This document shows positions 21,596-33,880 of a DNA stretch of 64,000 nucleotides, piece by piece. The translations under genes and the position numbers were made by a program. Position 1 is the first letter of the stretch. Each line of letters starts with the position of its first letter. This DNA is from Gnetum montanum (Eukaryota; Streptophyta; Gnetopsida; Gnetales; Gnetaceae), in NCBI GenBank assembly GCA_015680685.1, contig MNCI01004721.1, positions 415,972-479,971 on the forward strand, written 5' to 3'. The notes beneath the pieces are model-generated. The model did not search any database. It saw only the letters and a list, made by a program, of their open reading frames with translations, and was not told the DNA's origin.

Positions 21596-22580
21596 ACTAA
21601 CCTGAGGTTTTCCCTCAAATAATTATCCTAATATAGCTCCTATAGTTGTATCATTAACATCACACATTGAATTAAAGGGAATTTCCCAATTTAGAGCATT
21701 TAAAATGGGAGTTGTGGTAATTTTCTCTTTAAGAAATTGGAGGGCTTTCTCACAATCATTATTGTAATGAAATGAAACCTATTTTTTCAAGTAAATGATA
21801 TAGTGGTTTAGTAATTTTTTAAAAGTATTCAATAAAACACCTATAATACCCCACATGTCCTAAAAAAGATCTAAGACTTTGAATGTGAGTTAGTGAGGGT
21901 AAGGCAATTATGAATTTTACTTTATTTTGATCCATTTCAATGCTCTCCCTAGAGATTACATTCTAACCATGAGATGACTCTTTTTCCAACTTAACTTTAG
22001 ATTTTGTTGGATGAATCTTTCTAATACTAATTCTAACCTTTCTAAGTTTAATTAAAGAAATTTCCAAATAAGGAAAAGTCATCCATAAAAACCTCAACAA
22101 ATTCTTCAAACATATCAGCAAATATTAAGATCATGGCTCTTTAAAAGGTGGCTAGAGCATTACATAATCCAAATGACATTCTTCTAAATGCAAAGGTACC
22201 ACAAGATCATGTGAATGTAGTCATATGTTGATCTTCAATGACTATGGCTATTCGGTTATAACCACAAAATTCATCTAGGAAATAGTAACATTGATGTCCT
22301 TATAAATGTTCAAGAATTAATAAATGTAGGTTAATGAGAAGTGATCTTTTCTTGTGTATTAATTAAACTTTCTATAATCCACACATGCTCACCATTTATA
22401 ATTTTTCTTAGGTACCACAATTATAGAACTAAACCATTCACTATTTGAAATGGGATACATTATCTCTTCTCTCCATAGTTTAGTGATTTCTTCTTTCACA
22501 ATTTATTTGAAAGCAGGTTTAAGACTTTTAGGAGATATTCACATTGGTTTGGCTCCATCCTCTAAGAAGATATGATGCTG
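21596..22580 (-). pseudogene. E4 reverse transcriptase and start of RNase H
   Basis: Minus-strand reading: PKSLKPAFK, stop, IVKEEITKLWREEIMYPIS (about 22510), SEWFSSIIVVPKK (about 22420), VDYRKFN (about 22370), a YSGYNQ-like block, the GTFAF...MPFGL counterpart (about 22190), and FVEVFMDDFSLFGN (about 22085) with both active-site Asp residues kept. The thumb and RNase H follow: EKALQFLKEKITTTPIL (about 21720) and NSMCDVNDTTIGAILG (about 21650), with the first RNase H Asp present. Homology stops at EGKPQVS exactly where the E3 LTR begins. The remainder of pol is not in the window. Confidence 0.83.
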
Positions 22581-22929
22581 AAATATGTTTGGAGATATTC
22601 CTTTGTTTAAATCTTTATAAGTCCAAGCAAATGCATCCATTTTCCTCATTAATGCATCTAGTAGCTTATCCTCTTATATTGTTAATTTATAATTTATGAT
22701 TAAGGATTTATCCTTAGCTAAAAAGATGTATTTAAGGGTGGTTGGTAGTTACTTAAGTTGGATTTCACTTTATTGTAAGGGTTTTGCTAATGTTAATTTG
22801 TCAGATCCAAAATCCAATGATTGATTTATTTGTTCATGAAGTTTTTGATTTTCTTCATTAATATGGACTTTCTATTAATTTTTGAGAACCACTACTTCTT
22901 CATTCTTAGCTAACATCACTAAGGTGACT

Positions 22930-23420
22930 TTGTAAATCATTTTTACTTCTTAACATCTTTCCGAAACATTCCTAATAAAGTTAAAAATGTTTAGGTTAAA
23001 TGTCATATTCGTGAATGATAGTTGTAGTAATCCTAAGTGATAATGAATTATGACATTAGTAGTAGTTGACGAACATCCTCTTAGGATAACAAAAAAATAA
23101 TCCAAATCATGGACCTCTAGTATGACAAAATTAATAAGGTATAATACATCATCAACCTTAATTGTGATGTCCTCCTCTATTCCTACGGGTGATATTATTC
23201 TACCATCTGCCAAGGATATAGTCATGTTGGTATTCTTGATGTCTAATATACCTAGCTGTTGAGCTAACTTAGATGGCATGATGTTTATACTTGCCTCTAA
23301 TTCTATGAGTACATTCTAAAGGTATCTATCCCTAATGGTATTGAGGATGATTGGAGTTCTAGGGTTCTTGTATTTTGATGGTATCCTCTTTTAAATAATA
23401 TTTTTTGTACAATCAGCTAA
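22930..23420 (-). pseudogene. E4 aspartic protease
   Basis: Open for 109 codons (23279-22950): MPSKLAQQLGILDIKNTNMT, SLADGRIISPVGIEEDITIK, VDDVLYLINFVILEVHDLDY, then a degenerate ILGRPFL-type end. This is the standard gypsy protease order after the active site. Upstream (23280-23420) the frame is broken but ELEASIN-like sequence is where the D-S/T-G loop would be; the Asp itself is not legible as DSG. Between here and RT (22930-22580) is an acidic linker. Confidence 0.75.
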
Positions 23421-23939
23421 GTACACTTGTCATGGGATCTTTATCTTTCTCTTTTTGATGCATAAAGTTTTAAGATACTTAGCATAAAAAGGAGTGTCTT
23501 GGAGTACTTGATACAAAGGGATGTTTAGGTGTATATCCTTAAAAAGTCTTTCTACATGGTCCTCCTGATGTAATTTCTCAGCCAACCTATTATGGTAGGA
23601 TGGTCGTGTGTCCCTTACCCATTTTTATGGAAGTTCAAGAGGTAGTGTTGACAATGATGTAGAAGGGGAGGATAATGATGATGTTAAAGGTATGTTCACT
23701 CTATTTGCTTGATCATCATCATTCTCTTTGTTATGTCTATCATCTTCCTCTTATCTCTCTAGATAAGTAATGATTTTTTATGATTCGATGAATGTTACCT
23801 TCTTTTTAGGATGTAGGGGTTCCTTTGTTATTTTACCACTTTGTGTGGTTACTTGGTCTACTTATTCTCAACTCTTCCTTTATGAAATTGGATTAGGCTT
23901 AGGTTGAGATGGTAGTTCTCTCTTTCTAAATCCTGAAAT

Positions 23940-25160
23940 CTATGCCTAATCTCCTCTTGTAGTTCACGCAGTTGTTCTTATATGTTGTTCATCCTTCTTT
24001 CTATTCAATCATAAGGAGAGGAGTTTCTAGTTTTCACATAGTTTTTAAATGAATTAGATCCTAAATTTCCAGAAGTAAAATTTCCTTAACCATAGGTTTC
24101 CCTTCCTTGATTTGAGTTTCAAGTTTGTTGAAACATTATTATAGATTCTTGAATGTGTTCATCACAAAAAGGTAGTATAGGGCAATTATCTAAAGTGTGT
24201 TGGCTATTACATAGATCAAAATAGAGTTGGTCTTGTACTAATTTGACACTGCTCATCAAAAATTTTGTTAATTCATCTACCTTCTTATTTAATGTCTTAG
24301 TTTCTTTAGATGCTCCATGTGTTAGATATGCATGGGGCCATTATTTACTTTGATTAACCAAGGAATTAAATATTTTCCATCCTACTTCAAGTGTGATTTT
24401 TACAATGTTTCCTCCACAAGAAAAATCTACATTCTCCCTATAATAAGATAATAATTCTTCTACAAAAATATGGATGAGTTGATGGGGTAGAAATCCATAC
24501 TTTGGGTTCTTTAAACATAAATCTTTGAATATCAATTTGTGAAAAACACATCAATTTCTTTGTTAAGGAATATAGTTTATCCTCATACAAGAACCATTTT
24601 AAAATGCACTCTTAAATTCCTTCCATGAATTTATTGGAATTCTAAGTATTTGTAACCAAAAATCTTTCTCATCTTTAAGAGTTTATTTGAATGAAACCAT
24701 CTTTATGTGATCCTCACCATGTGGTGCTAGCATAGCAATTATTATTTCAAAGTCCCTGAAGTGAGTAATTGGGTTTTCATCATATGTTCCTCTAAAGATG
24801 GATAATAGGTGAATATTTTTAACTTCCACATCCTTACCAAGGAAATAAATTAAAGGTCCTTGTGCAATGTTGGTTGTACTTTGATTTAATAATTAACCTA
24901 TAGTTGCACTTGGTCCTGGAGGAAATTGATTTTCTTGTTAATGAAGAAAGGATGGTATTTGGTTTGATGTAAAGAATCATGTGCTAGATGTTGAGGGTCA
25001 AAATTTTGAAGTGTTCAAGGGAATTCCTAAATCTAGATCATCTGCTCATGTTTGAATTGTTTGACTAAATCCAACCCCCATCATAGAAGTTAAAAATGAC
25101 ATTAAGGAGAAAGGTCCCAAATTACTAACATGTGTGCCATTCATATTGGTAAATGAAACT
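23940..25160 (-). pseudogene. gag: E4 gag
   Basis: Minus strand, different from the other gags. It reads GTYDENPITHFRDFEIIIAM (about 24790), then TLKDEKDFWLQ, INSWKEFKSAF (about 24640), an open piece 24535-24341 (IFKDLCLKNPKYGFLPHQLI, HIFVEELLSYYRENVDFSCG), a helical part ELTKFLMSSVKLVQDQ, and C-N-S-Q-H-T-L-D-N-C-P (about 24195), which is a plausible decayed zinc knuckle. The likely start MNGTHVSNLG is near 25150. Typical retrotransposon gag features, several stops. Confidence 0.75.
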
Positions 25161-26530
25161 TGCTACTCTATAGGATTAGCATTAATAATTCATGAAAAAT
25201 CTTGAGACACTTGCCTTTGCTCATCATCTAATCCTACATGAGGTGTCTCAAAGTAGGATTCCATTGGCTCAAAGAGAGGTTTACCATATGATAATCTTCT
25301 TCTTTACAAAAGTTTGTGGCATGTTGATTAGTACCTTGGTTTTAAATTTTCCTTTGCTATTTTGGGTTTCTTATGGTTTCTTAAGTTTATGTATGTCTGA
25401 AGTAGGGGAGTCTAGAGGTTTTGTTTTTTTTATAATTTCCATCTCTCAAAGAAATGGAGTTGTCTTCAATGTTCCTCTTATATCTACTAGTAACTATCCT
25501 TCTTGGTTGGATTCTAGTAGGTCTTGATGTTACTTTATCTTGTGTATATTTAGTTCCAATCATTTATTATTTAATTAACATAAAAAGGATGAAAAAGATT
25601 AAAGTAAACAATAAACCTAATGTTGACACCCCCACGATTGTTAAAATAGAAATTGAAAGGAAACTAGAGATCTTAACAATTATTATACATGTTCCTAATC
25701 AATTCCTTTTTAAAATCATGTAAGTAAATATTTTAAATGTAATAAAGTAATAAAAATACCAAACCTTATATTTTGATAGATTTCAAAGAAAATGATTTTT
25801 CTCTCTCTTTTTCTTCAATCATGAAATTTATTCTAAGATTTAGGGTACTTATATAGATCTTCTGGATTCTGCTTGATGATGTCTCCTCTATTATAAACCT
25901 AGAAATGTAAATCTCTTTGTTTGTTTCCCTAGCCCATGATAAAGGGATCTAATCTAACCTTTTTCTAAATCCAAAATTTTAAATCTTGCATTTGAAAGAA
26001 AATCTTTCACTCTAAGATATTTAGATTTAAACTTGTAGATTTGAAATTTTCAAATCAATCTTTCTAAATCTAAATTTTAACATTTAAACTTAAAGATTAG
26101 AATTTTCAAATCCAAATTTTTAAATTTGATTTTTCATATCTAAAATTTTAAATCCAAAATTTCCAAATATGAGTTTTAAAATATGATTTCTCATAACTAA
26201 ATTTTAAGATCTAGTATATCAAATCTGATTTTTTAAATTTAAAACTTGAAGATTTAAATATGAAATTATTAGATCTTATTTTTTAGATTTTATTTCTCAA
26301 ATTTAGAATTTTTAGATCTATTTTTTAAGAAAGAATTAGAAAATTACAAGAAATTAAACTAAAAACTGAAGAAGAAGAAACAAAAATCTAATGAGACTAT
26401 TTTAAAAATCAAACTATTTTCATGAGACTATTTTAAAAATCAAACTATTTTAACAAATAAAAACTAAGAGAATAAAAATGAAAATCATGCAAAACTATAA
26501 ACCATTATTCTAAGTAGTTAAATACCACAT
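25161..26530 (-). other. E4 leader between PBS and gag
   Basis: About 1.35 kb, strongly AT-rich. Minus-strand blocks of AAATTTAGA-like words recur between 25970 and 26330, and there is a 31-bp tandem duplication at 26391-26451. Two short plus-strand open frames (25192-25527, 25454-25723) have no recognisable motifs and run antisense to the element. I see no gene. Confidence 0.6.
26391..26451. repeat. 31-bp tandem duplication
   Basis: ATGAGACTATTTTAAAAATC plus AAACTATTTT occurs at 26391-26420 and again at 26422-26451, identical. Confidence 0.9.
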
Positions 26531-26532
26531 AC

Positions 26533-26553
26533 CCTCCTGGTAACAGCAAACAA
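26533..26553 (-). promoter_or_regulatory. E4 candidate primer-binding site
   Basis: Minus strand TTTGCTGTTACCAGGAGGG follows the LTR end by about two bases. About half of its positions fit the tRNA-Asp complement, with most mismatches C-to-T/G-to-A. The tRNA assignment is weak. Confidence 0.4.
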
Positions 26554-26554
26554 A

Positions 26555-27672
26555 TGATGAGCTAATCTATAATTGAATTAGTTATGTCGCTAGTTCATCA
26601 CCTCATTTATGACTCATCCAAATGTTGTACTCTTGGATATAAGCCTGGGTGATTCAAGTACGTAACAATAATGGTGAACTCAAGAGTTTATTTCTTCTTC
26701 CCTTAACATCCCAAATTCTTCCTTGATCAATATCTATTACTTATCAATCACTAGTACATCCACAGAACATTATTACATTATAACATAAAGAAAAGATACA
26801 CAAGGACTCCAACTTCTCGTTCATTCATAACAAAAATATATTTGTACAAAATTTATAGCCTTGACTCATACAAGGATAATGAGAAAAGGTTTGTACATGG
26901 ATTAGACCCCTTAACTCACTCTTGTGTTGAGAAAGGATTTCAACTCCAGTTATACAAATGAAATGAGAACAATAGTATAGGAATAAAAAGAGAAATGGGA
27001 GAAATCAATAATTTCATTAAGGAAAATGAGTAATCGAGTAGCAAGAAAGCATAGATCTCAAACTACCTCCTTAAGTGTTAGAAAGAACAAGGCCCAACAC
27101 CTTAATTTATACAAAATTTTGATCCATTTAATGGAAATATGAGGACCATTAATGGGTCTTAAAAGTCTTCACCTACTAGGTAGGTGGCTTCAAAGTCTTC
27201 ACCTACTAGGTAGGTGATTTCCCATGTCTTTACCTACTAGGTAGGTGGTTCTAGAGTCTTCACCTATTGGGTTGGTGGCTTCCAAGGCATCCTTGTTGAA
27301 TTTCTTCTTCAAAATTCACATGTTGATGGTAGATGTAGACCATTTCTTCCTGTATGACAAATTTCATGAGTGCTCTTCATGGCCAACTTTGATGGACCAT
27401 AACTTTCATGTCTGGAATTTGTTTTATGCAACCCAAGGATCAAAATCAATTATTTCAAATGTTCCAAACATGATGATGTAGTTAAATTTTTTACTTGAGA
27501 TCATTTAATTCTTGTTTTTGATCCTAAACAATAAGATATATAAACATATTATTAATGAAATAGAACATAATATAGATGATAACAACTAACTAAAATATAC
27601 TTACTAGTGATCTAATATAAAGTAAAATAAACATTATTTATTAAGAAATATTACTAATTTAGGTGCTCATCA
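26555..27672 (-). repeat. E4 5' LTR
   Basis: 1118 bp, TGATGAGC...GTGCTCATCA in inverted orientation. TATA-like TTGTATAAATTAAGG (minus) near 27105. U3 carries a four-copy palindromic repeat at 27161-27292. R-U5 is not obviously like the Athila-like LTRs. The other LTR is outside the window. Confidence 0.75.
27161..27292 (-). repeat. E4 U3 tandem repeat, 4 x ~31 bp
   Basis: Four units, each with AGTCTTCACCTACTAGGTAG followed by GTGG-like sequence. The core CACCTACTAGGTAGGTG is a perfect 17-base palindrome apart from its centre. It lies just upstream of the TATA-like box in element orientation. The fourth unit is diverged (CACCTATTGGGTTGGTGG). Confidence 0.8.
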
Positions 27673-28947
27673 TGCCTTTCCCTTCTACTAGTACCACTTA
27701 AAAGACTGCAGCATTACCTAAAATATCTAGCACTTTTTCTATAGGTAAGAATACTAAGACTTCTCCCATGGTAGGCTTGGCATGAACAGTGGTCTAGCTT
27801 CTCTATGCTAAGAAAAAAGTAGCTAGATTATCCTTGGGCCATATGATCATCCTTGTGATCTCATTTAAGTGACTCATAGTTGAACAATAATCTATTGGCT
27901 CACCACCATTAAGCACTTTCTATTCCTACTCCTTGACCTATCTCAAGCACTTCTCTGTACCTACGATATCCCTAGTTGGTGGTGGTGGTGATGCCTCTTC
28001 TTATTGGAACTTTGAAGGTTCCTTTTCCTTCATCATTTCTTCCCAAGATGCTTTTGAAACCCTCCGAAGCACATTATTTGCATAGCAGGTGCTCTCTCCC
28101 ATTTTGTAGATTTTTTTAACTAGGCATGGAAAGAAGAGTGTTGTCTTACCATTTTCATTTTCCTTGAAGTACTTTTTGATCTTCAAAAAGATAAGTTAAC
28201 TTGAAACTTTCCACTAAGAGTAATACACACCGTAGCAAAGAAAAAATTCACCTTCCTTGATTGTACCATCAACTTAAGATGGTACATCACAATATTGAGA
28301 TAGGCTCTTTCTACCTTCATCAGGATGTCGTACTCTTTGCGATCAACTTTGTAACATCGTTGTATCCCATTTGTTTTAACTTCTACATCTAATTGTGTGG
28401 ATAACTTCATAATTTTTTCCTCTTTTTAAGGAAATTCTAAGGCCTTCACTATTGCCTCCATCAAATAGGAAATGGTAATGTCTTTAATCTTCACCATCAC
28501 ACCTTCTTGACGATTATTCCAAAGTAAGTACATATCGCCAAGCTACCATTCCTCTCTAGTAAAGATTGTGAACCAAAGTGGGAATATTTGCAACTAAGCC
28601 CTAACTTCCTAGGATGTGAAATCCAAGAATGATTTCAAGTTAGAAACTTAAAGAATCAAACTCTAGATTTATTTTCTTTTGACCTTTTCCAGGAAAGCTT
28701 TAGTGAGTATGACCTCAAGGCTTAGCCTAGGTCTAAACACTTTATTCTTCCTAGACTATCTTATTTCTACTTTGGAAATCTACCACATAGATTCCAACTC
28801 CAGTCCGTCTCTTAGAGGATTTATTGCATGAGTGGCCTCGATCACTTTCTTGTCTTGTTGTTATTATTGTTATTCTTACCCTTCTCTTGGGTACTTTTTC
28901 CTTAGCTGCAAAGGTCCACCTAATTGTGGGCCTCATTTTGGTGCCAT
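27673..28947 (-). pseudogene. E6 extra 3' ORF, N-terminal part
   Basis: First part of the conserved extra ORF seen in E3 (12297-about 11010) and E7. The start is taken at ATG 28947-28945, opening MAPKMRP, because E3 has the same ATxGCACCAAAA. Contents: a basic N-terminus, LxVEVKTNGIQRCYKVDRKE, VERAYLNIVMYHLK (28330-28260), VTLSGKFQVNLS (about 28200), KKYFKENENGKTTLFFPCLV (about 28170), and KIYKMGEST, matching E3's FLCLIRKLC region. Frame breaks near 28410 and 28190. It ends abruptly at the E4 LTR; the C-terminal coiled-coil half should lie beyond E4. Confidence 0.72.
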
Positions 28948-29344
28948 CTATAATCACATAGATGATCATTGATTAATTCTTAACATGACTACAGGTATTG
29001 ATATCCCTTGATCATCTTTTTAGTTAGCTTAATTTAAGAAAATAATGGCATTAATGCTTCTAAGTAATCATAGTCTTATGGTTCCAAGATTCCATGGTAG
29101 TTAAGCATTATCAATTTTATTTAACCTTGATTAATTTTTATTTTTAACTACATTTTTTGCTTACTGAGGGATGTTAAAAAAAAGTATTAGAATCCATTCT
29201 TCTAGTGTCTTCATGACATAGAGCTCAATTTTAGGAGTTGACAAGTTTTAAAATGACTGAATTTGGATGCATAGGTTGGTATATATCACACTTGGAGTGC
29301 TTTGGGCTCTTAGAATGGCAAAAAATCCTTACTCATTTGGTCTA
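28948..29344 (-). other. E6 3' spacer, part adjoining the extra ORF
   Basis: About 400 bp without an open frame or recognisable block. It belongs to E6 by position, continuing at 39388 beyond E5. The last five bases GTCTA (29340-29344) are the left target-site copy of E5. Confidence 0.6.
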
Positions 29345-30212
29345 TGATGAGTCATGTTCTAACATGCTCTGGTATCAGAGCCTTAACATTAGATACCCAA
29401 TGTTAGAGCCCAGGATGCAATGTGGGATATCCAATATCACAAGGTGTACGCTTGCCTATAAATTTAGCACTTGGGCTAATGATTTCCATATAGTTTTTCA
29501 TAGCTTTTTGTCATAGTATCGAAGCTATTGCAGTTTGTTTTCTCCAAAGCTAGAATATTTCTGAGTGCCCACAGCAGGAGTCTAAGTGTGTCCAGATCTT
29601 TGTTTGAACACTAATGTACCTAAGCACAATAGTGTGATAGGAATAAAATGAACCCTTTTGATCATCCTTGTAGCACTAAGAATAGATTAATGTTTCCTTG
29701 ATGCATTTAATATTCATGCATTTTATTTTCATGCACTTTACTTTAATGTATTTAAATTAAGTAATTAATTTCCAATTGTTAATGAACACAAGCACGACTA
29801 CTTTGAGCATGCGTGTAGCACTTGGTAACCCAGAAATGCTTAACGTTTGGTAGCCTAGCAGCGCTATATGTGTTTAGGTATGTGTCTAGAAAAGTGGGAC
29901 CAGTACTTATGTTAGGCTAGTTAGATAGTAGAATAATTAGATATTGAATTCCTCTACCTTCCATTCTTTTTGTAGGCAATTAAATTTATAAAACATAAAA
30001 TGATAAAAATCATATACCTCAATTACACTTAAACCATATCCTTGAGCTTCATAAGTGTAGCTGGGAAGACAACGAATGTTCTCAATGCCCATTTCACTTT
30101 CTAGAAGAACTAGTGCACTGGAGAACTATAGGTCTATGGAATTTGACTAGATCACACATGAACGCTTTAGTGATTCGTATGGTTAGATGTAGGGGTACCT
30201 TGCTGCTCATCA
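29345..30212 (+). repeat. E5 5' LTR
   Basis: 868 bp, TGATGAGTCATG...GCTGCTCATCA. TATA box CCTATAAATTTAGCAC (about 29455), GGAATAAAATG polyadenylation signal (about 29640). U3 contains paired inverted words (GGTATCAGAGCC, AATGTTAGAGCCC, GGATATCC). Confidence 0.9.
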
Positions 30213-30213
30213 T

Positions 30214-30231
30214 TGGCACTATTGCTAAGGA
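30214..30231 (+). promoter_or_regulatory. E5 primer-binding site (decayed tRNA-Asp)
   Basis: TGGCACTATTGCTAAGGA one base after the LTR. It differs from the tRNA-Asp complement at six of 18 positions, all C-to-T or G-to-A. Confidence 0.75.
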
Positions 30232-30372
30232 CCTTTTAGTTATTTCATGCACCATCTAGGACTTAGTGAAAATCATTTAAAATCATTGGAATAAAGCTCA
30301 GAGTCATATCACATCTTAAGATTACTACAAAAAATTTGAAAAACACACTGCATTATTATTTTCTAACATAAA

Positions 30373-32870
30373 ATATCTTCTTCTCATAGGAGTGCTTCTC
30401 CACATAAGTTTGATGGAGTTCATCAGTTGTTACCTCAAAAATATCGAGTGGTATATGCTTATCTTGATGAGTATGTACCCAATTTCACCTTCATCCTACA
30501 CCAAGATGAATAGCTGTGGTGGCATGACATGGAGGGAAACATTATGTTGCCACCTGATCAATTTGTTCATACAATGCTCCAACAAATGCTTATACGATGG
30601 GATAACTAGGAACTTCATGTTGAGTATGTTGTTTAAGATACTAACGCTAGGGATTATCATCCCACTGAGGCATAATGTTTACAAGATTGACAGCTAGAAC
30701 AACATCATGAATCTGTGAAGGGAAAAAGATTTAATGATTCCCCATTCTTGATGTACCAAAAAGATGGTGGAAACCCCTTCTCTGGGGGTTTTCCATTCAG
30801 TGAACTTCCTCTCTTCAACTTTGGTGAAGGAGGTCAAAACTAGAACATGTATTCCATAATTCACAATCTTGGTTCTGGCAAGAATGAATCCAATGACAAA
30901 TAAGGATCTAGAGGGGCAAGTCAAGGTAAGGATGCAAAGAGAAAACAAGACCATGATGGTGGCTACGATCATCGAAGAGGTGGTAGCAGGCATCATGATG
31001 GTGCTTGTCCTCCTTCCTCTTCACCTTTGTCATCTTCATCTTCTTCTTCTAACTTTGATTGCAACTATAGGAAACAAGCCCGTGATGGAGGTAATCAAAA
31101 TGACCGATGAGACCAAAATGATCTAAGGGACCATTAGGCACAACAAGATCAAGGATGTTGACATTCAAGAGAGGCACATCATGCTAAACAAAGGGGTAGT
31201 AGAGGGCATCGTAGGCACCATGATCATGGCCTTGATAAACCTTTTCTTGCTACCCAAAGTATGCTTAATATTGTAAAGGTAGTATGGATTCCAACAAGGA
31301 ATGTAAATGATAGTCAAATCAAAAGGCTAAACATAAATAATTTTCCTTGATTTGAAGGGGGATGTAGCTTGGATTCATAGAACCATCTCCAAGCTTTTCA
31401 AGATGCATGTACCTTGTAGAACATAGAGAATGAGTGGCAAAAACTAAATTTTTTTCCAAGGACACTTATTAAAGAAGCAGAGAACTGGTACTAGTCCTTA
31501 GAACCAAAATCTATTAGATGATGAAGTACAATGCTTGAATTATTCAATGATAAATATCAAGCGTACTCCAGAGTGTCCACCTTAAGAAGGAAAATCTAAG
31601 GATGGAAATAGGAAACACATGAACCCTTGGATGTCTCCATTGATTGATACTACTCTTTAATGCATAAATATCATAGCCATGATTATTCTTAACTTGATTA
31701 ACTTTGCCACATTGTAGATAGGCTTTTCTTTGAAATGAAGAGAACCCTTGGTGTCTATGCCCAAGGGCAACTGTCAAAATTAGGCATCTATCAGCTACAA
31801 AGACTAATTGAGCATGTAGCTAAAGAGGAAGGTGAATTAAGAAAAAGAGAAAGTGTAGAAGAGTACAATTGTGATCCTTCTATTCACAAGAGGGAGGTTG
31901 TATTCTGTGATAGCGAAGAAGAATCCACACCTGATGAGGTGGTGAATAGGAAAACCTTATTGCTCCAGAAATTTCAATATGAAATCATGACCAAGGTTGA
32001 TTAGTTATGGAACTCCATGGATAATAGATTTCAAGCTATCCTAAAAATTGTTGAAGAGTCCAAAGAATGAGGTAGTGATTGTGAGTGTAGGAGATGCAAA
32101 GAAGCTGAATGTAACTATTAAAGAGGTAAGAGCAAGATTCCTGCAATAGAAGAAGTTTCGGGAAGTGAATCAGATGATGATGGTGGGTGCAATAACTACT
32201 AGTGTGAACACCCTAAGGGTTGTTACCCCATAGTGTCACACTTACAAGAGTCTAGGGTGTATGCTTTGAAACCATGAATAACACAAAGGCAAACATCTAG
32301 AAGATTACCTTATCCTCCAAGTAATTTTAGGTAATTCCACCAACAATAGTAATATTATCTAAGCATAACTCCATTGCAACCATTTGAATAGTATCAACAA
32401 TGGCAGCAACCGCAGTCATGGGTGCTAGTACCACCAAGGTAGCAATACCTTTACAAAGAGCCTAATCCATATGTGTATTACATTTAGCAACCCTTGTCTC
32501 CACATGACTCCTCCAGTCATGTTTCTACTTTCCAACCTCACTACTAGCCTCTTGATAATTACCAAATGCATTCTCACATGCAAGGAGGGATACCACCTCT
32601 TACCCTTATCCTCCTCCTATACCTGCACATCATCCTTTTCCATCCACACAACTACCACCTGCTCCTACCTCTTACAACTACCATTAATCTATAATCAGTT
32701 CATCAACAAAGTAGGTTGGAAACTTGATCAAATAAAAGACCTTTCTTTCAACCCCACAGTCTACCTAAGCCCTCACCTACACCTACGATTGACAACCCTA
32801 TCCCTCCATCTTCCTCTATATCAAATTCATTCGAGTCCCCTTCAAATCAAACATCGCCCAAGATCCATAC
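30373..32870 (+). pseudogene. gag: E5 gag
   Basis: The start position holds ATA followed by SSSHR codons, where E3 has ATG, so the start codon has decayed by G-to-A. In order: FTFILHQDE then stop (about 30500), a low-complexity linker (30860-31240), MLNIVKVVWIPTRNVNDSQI and the capsid lead (31260-31400), ENEWQKLNFFPRTLIKEAEN (about 31430), GVYAQGQLSKLGIYQLQ in an open piece 31735-32004, and acidic helices. At 32185-32230 a knuckle in which one Cys became Tyr and the Gln codon became TAG is followed by HPKGCYP and HLQESRVYAL. The tail (32280-32870) is rich in Gln, Pro and Tyr. Multiple stops. Confidence 0.87.
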
Positions 32871-33880
32871 TATGATGCTTACTCACACTATATCTAATTG
32901 TATCCATGCTAGAAACCTTCCCAGGAAACTAGCTGATCCATGAAGTGCTCTTATTTATTTACAGATTGCTGGGAATGAACTATGCAAGGCTCTTCTCAAC
33001 TTAGATTCTAGTGTCAACCTGATCTCTCATGAGATGTATACTGCATGGAACCTACCTCCTTTAAAGAAGAGAAATATTATATTAGAATTAGTAGACTAGT
33101 CCATCACTATTCCATTGGGACCAGTAGAAGACATTGTGACCACTATCTATGGGTGGTCTTATCCTACTGATTTCCTAGTGATCCAAGTGGAGAACTACAA
33201 AGGGGATTTCCCAATCATCATGGAAAGGACATGGCTTAGCACCATTGATGCAAGAATGGGCATCAAAGATCATTCCCTAGAAATATCCAAAGAAAATGCA
33301 TTCAGAAAGATCAAGAAGAAGCAAGTTTCATACATTTCGTATAACCATACAGGGTGCAATTGTATGCAAAAACTTTAGACAGTGAAATGAGCATCCATCT
33401 CTACATGTAAGCAATGTGCACCAGAAGTAGAAATTCAAAGGTGTCTATATGAACCCAATGGCTGACCATTGATTCTGAAAGTAGCACACTTTGCATGACA
33501 CCAATTGAGAGTCTGACATGCGCATATGTCACATGCATGGATGAACTTGAGCGAGTTCATCACCAACTCTCTGATGATGCAAATGATGATACCTATTGGG
33601 GAGAGTTGCAGATTCCTAAAAGATTTAAGCAAGAGCCCCTTGAACTAGAAATGTTTCCAGTTGAAATAGAATATGTGTTTTTAAAAAATGGAAAGTGAAT
33701 CATAAGCAATGCAAATCTTACTTCATAGCAGAAAAATATGCTATTGAATATGATTGAAAAATGGTTGGCACATTTTTCTTGCTCATATCTTGAACTCATA
33801 AGGATTGATCCTAGGATATGCTAGCAGGGCATCTGCATTGATCCAACCATGAAGCTAAAGAGACAACCACAAAGGTGATT
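32871..33880 (+). pseudogene. E5 aspartic protease and linker to RT
   Basis: SALIYLQIAGNELCKALLN (about 32945-33000), then the active-site loop reading N-L-D where D-S-G is expected, SVNLISHEMYTAWNLPPLKK, and the open piece 33115-33378: GPVEDIVTTIYGWSYPTDFL, FPIIMERTWLSTIDARMGI. The conserved Gly of the FPIIMG motif is Glu. From 33400 to 33880 comes the acidic linker, with an open 33495-33698 piece (ERVHHQLSDDANDDTYWGEL, then PLELEMFPVEIEYVFLKN) that precedes RT. The catalytic Asp is absent, so it is inactive. Confidence 0.82.

Larger units (their letters stand above)
21596..27672 (-). mobile_element. E4: second gypsy family, 5' two-thirds
   Basis: A minus-strand element with a 1.1-kb LTR, leader, gag, protease and RT, cut inside RNase H at 21596 by E3. 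Its remaining RNase H, integrase and 3' LTR should lie beyond the left edge. Its gag and protease are clearly different from the E1/E2/E3/E5-E8 group, although the LTR termini (TGATGAG...CTCATCA) are the same. On its right the extra ORF of E6 begins abruptly, so E4 inserted there. Confidence 0.78.

Noticed and set aside
27161-27292. CRISPR-like array
   Set aside because: Repeats are adjacent with almost no spacers, palindromic, and lie in the U3 of a plant LTR; only four units.
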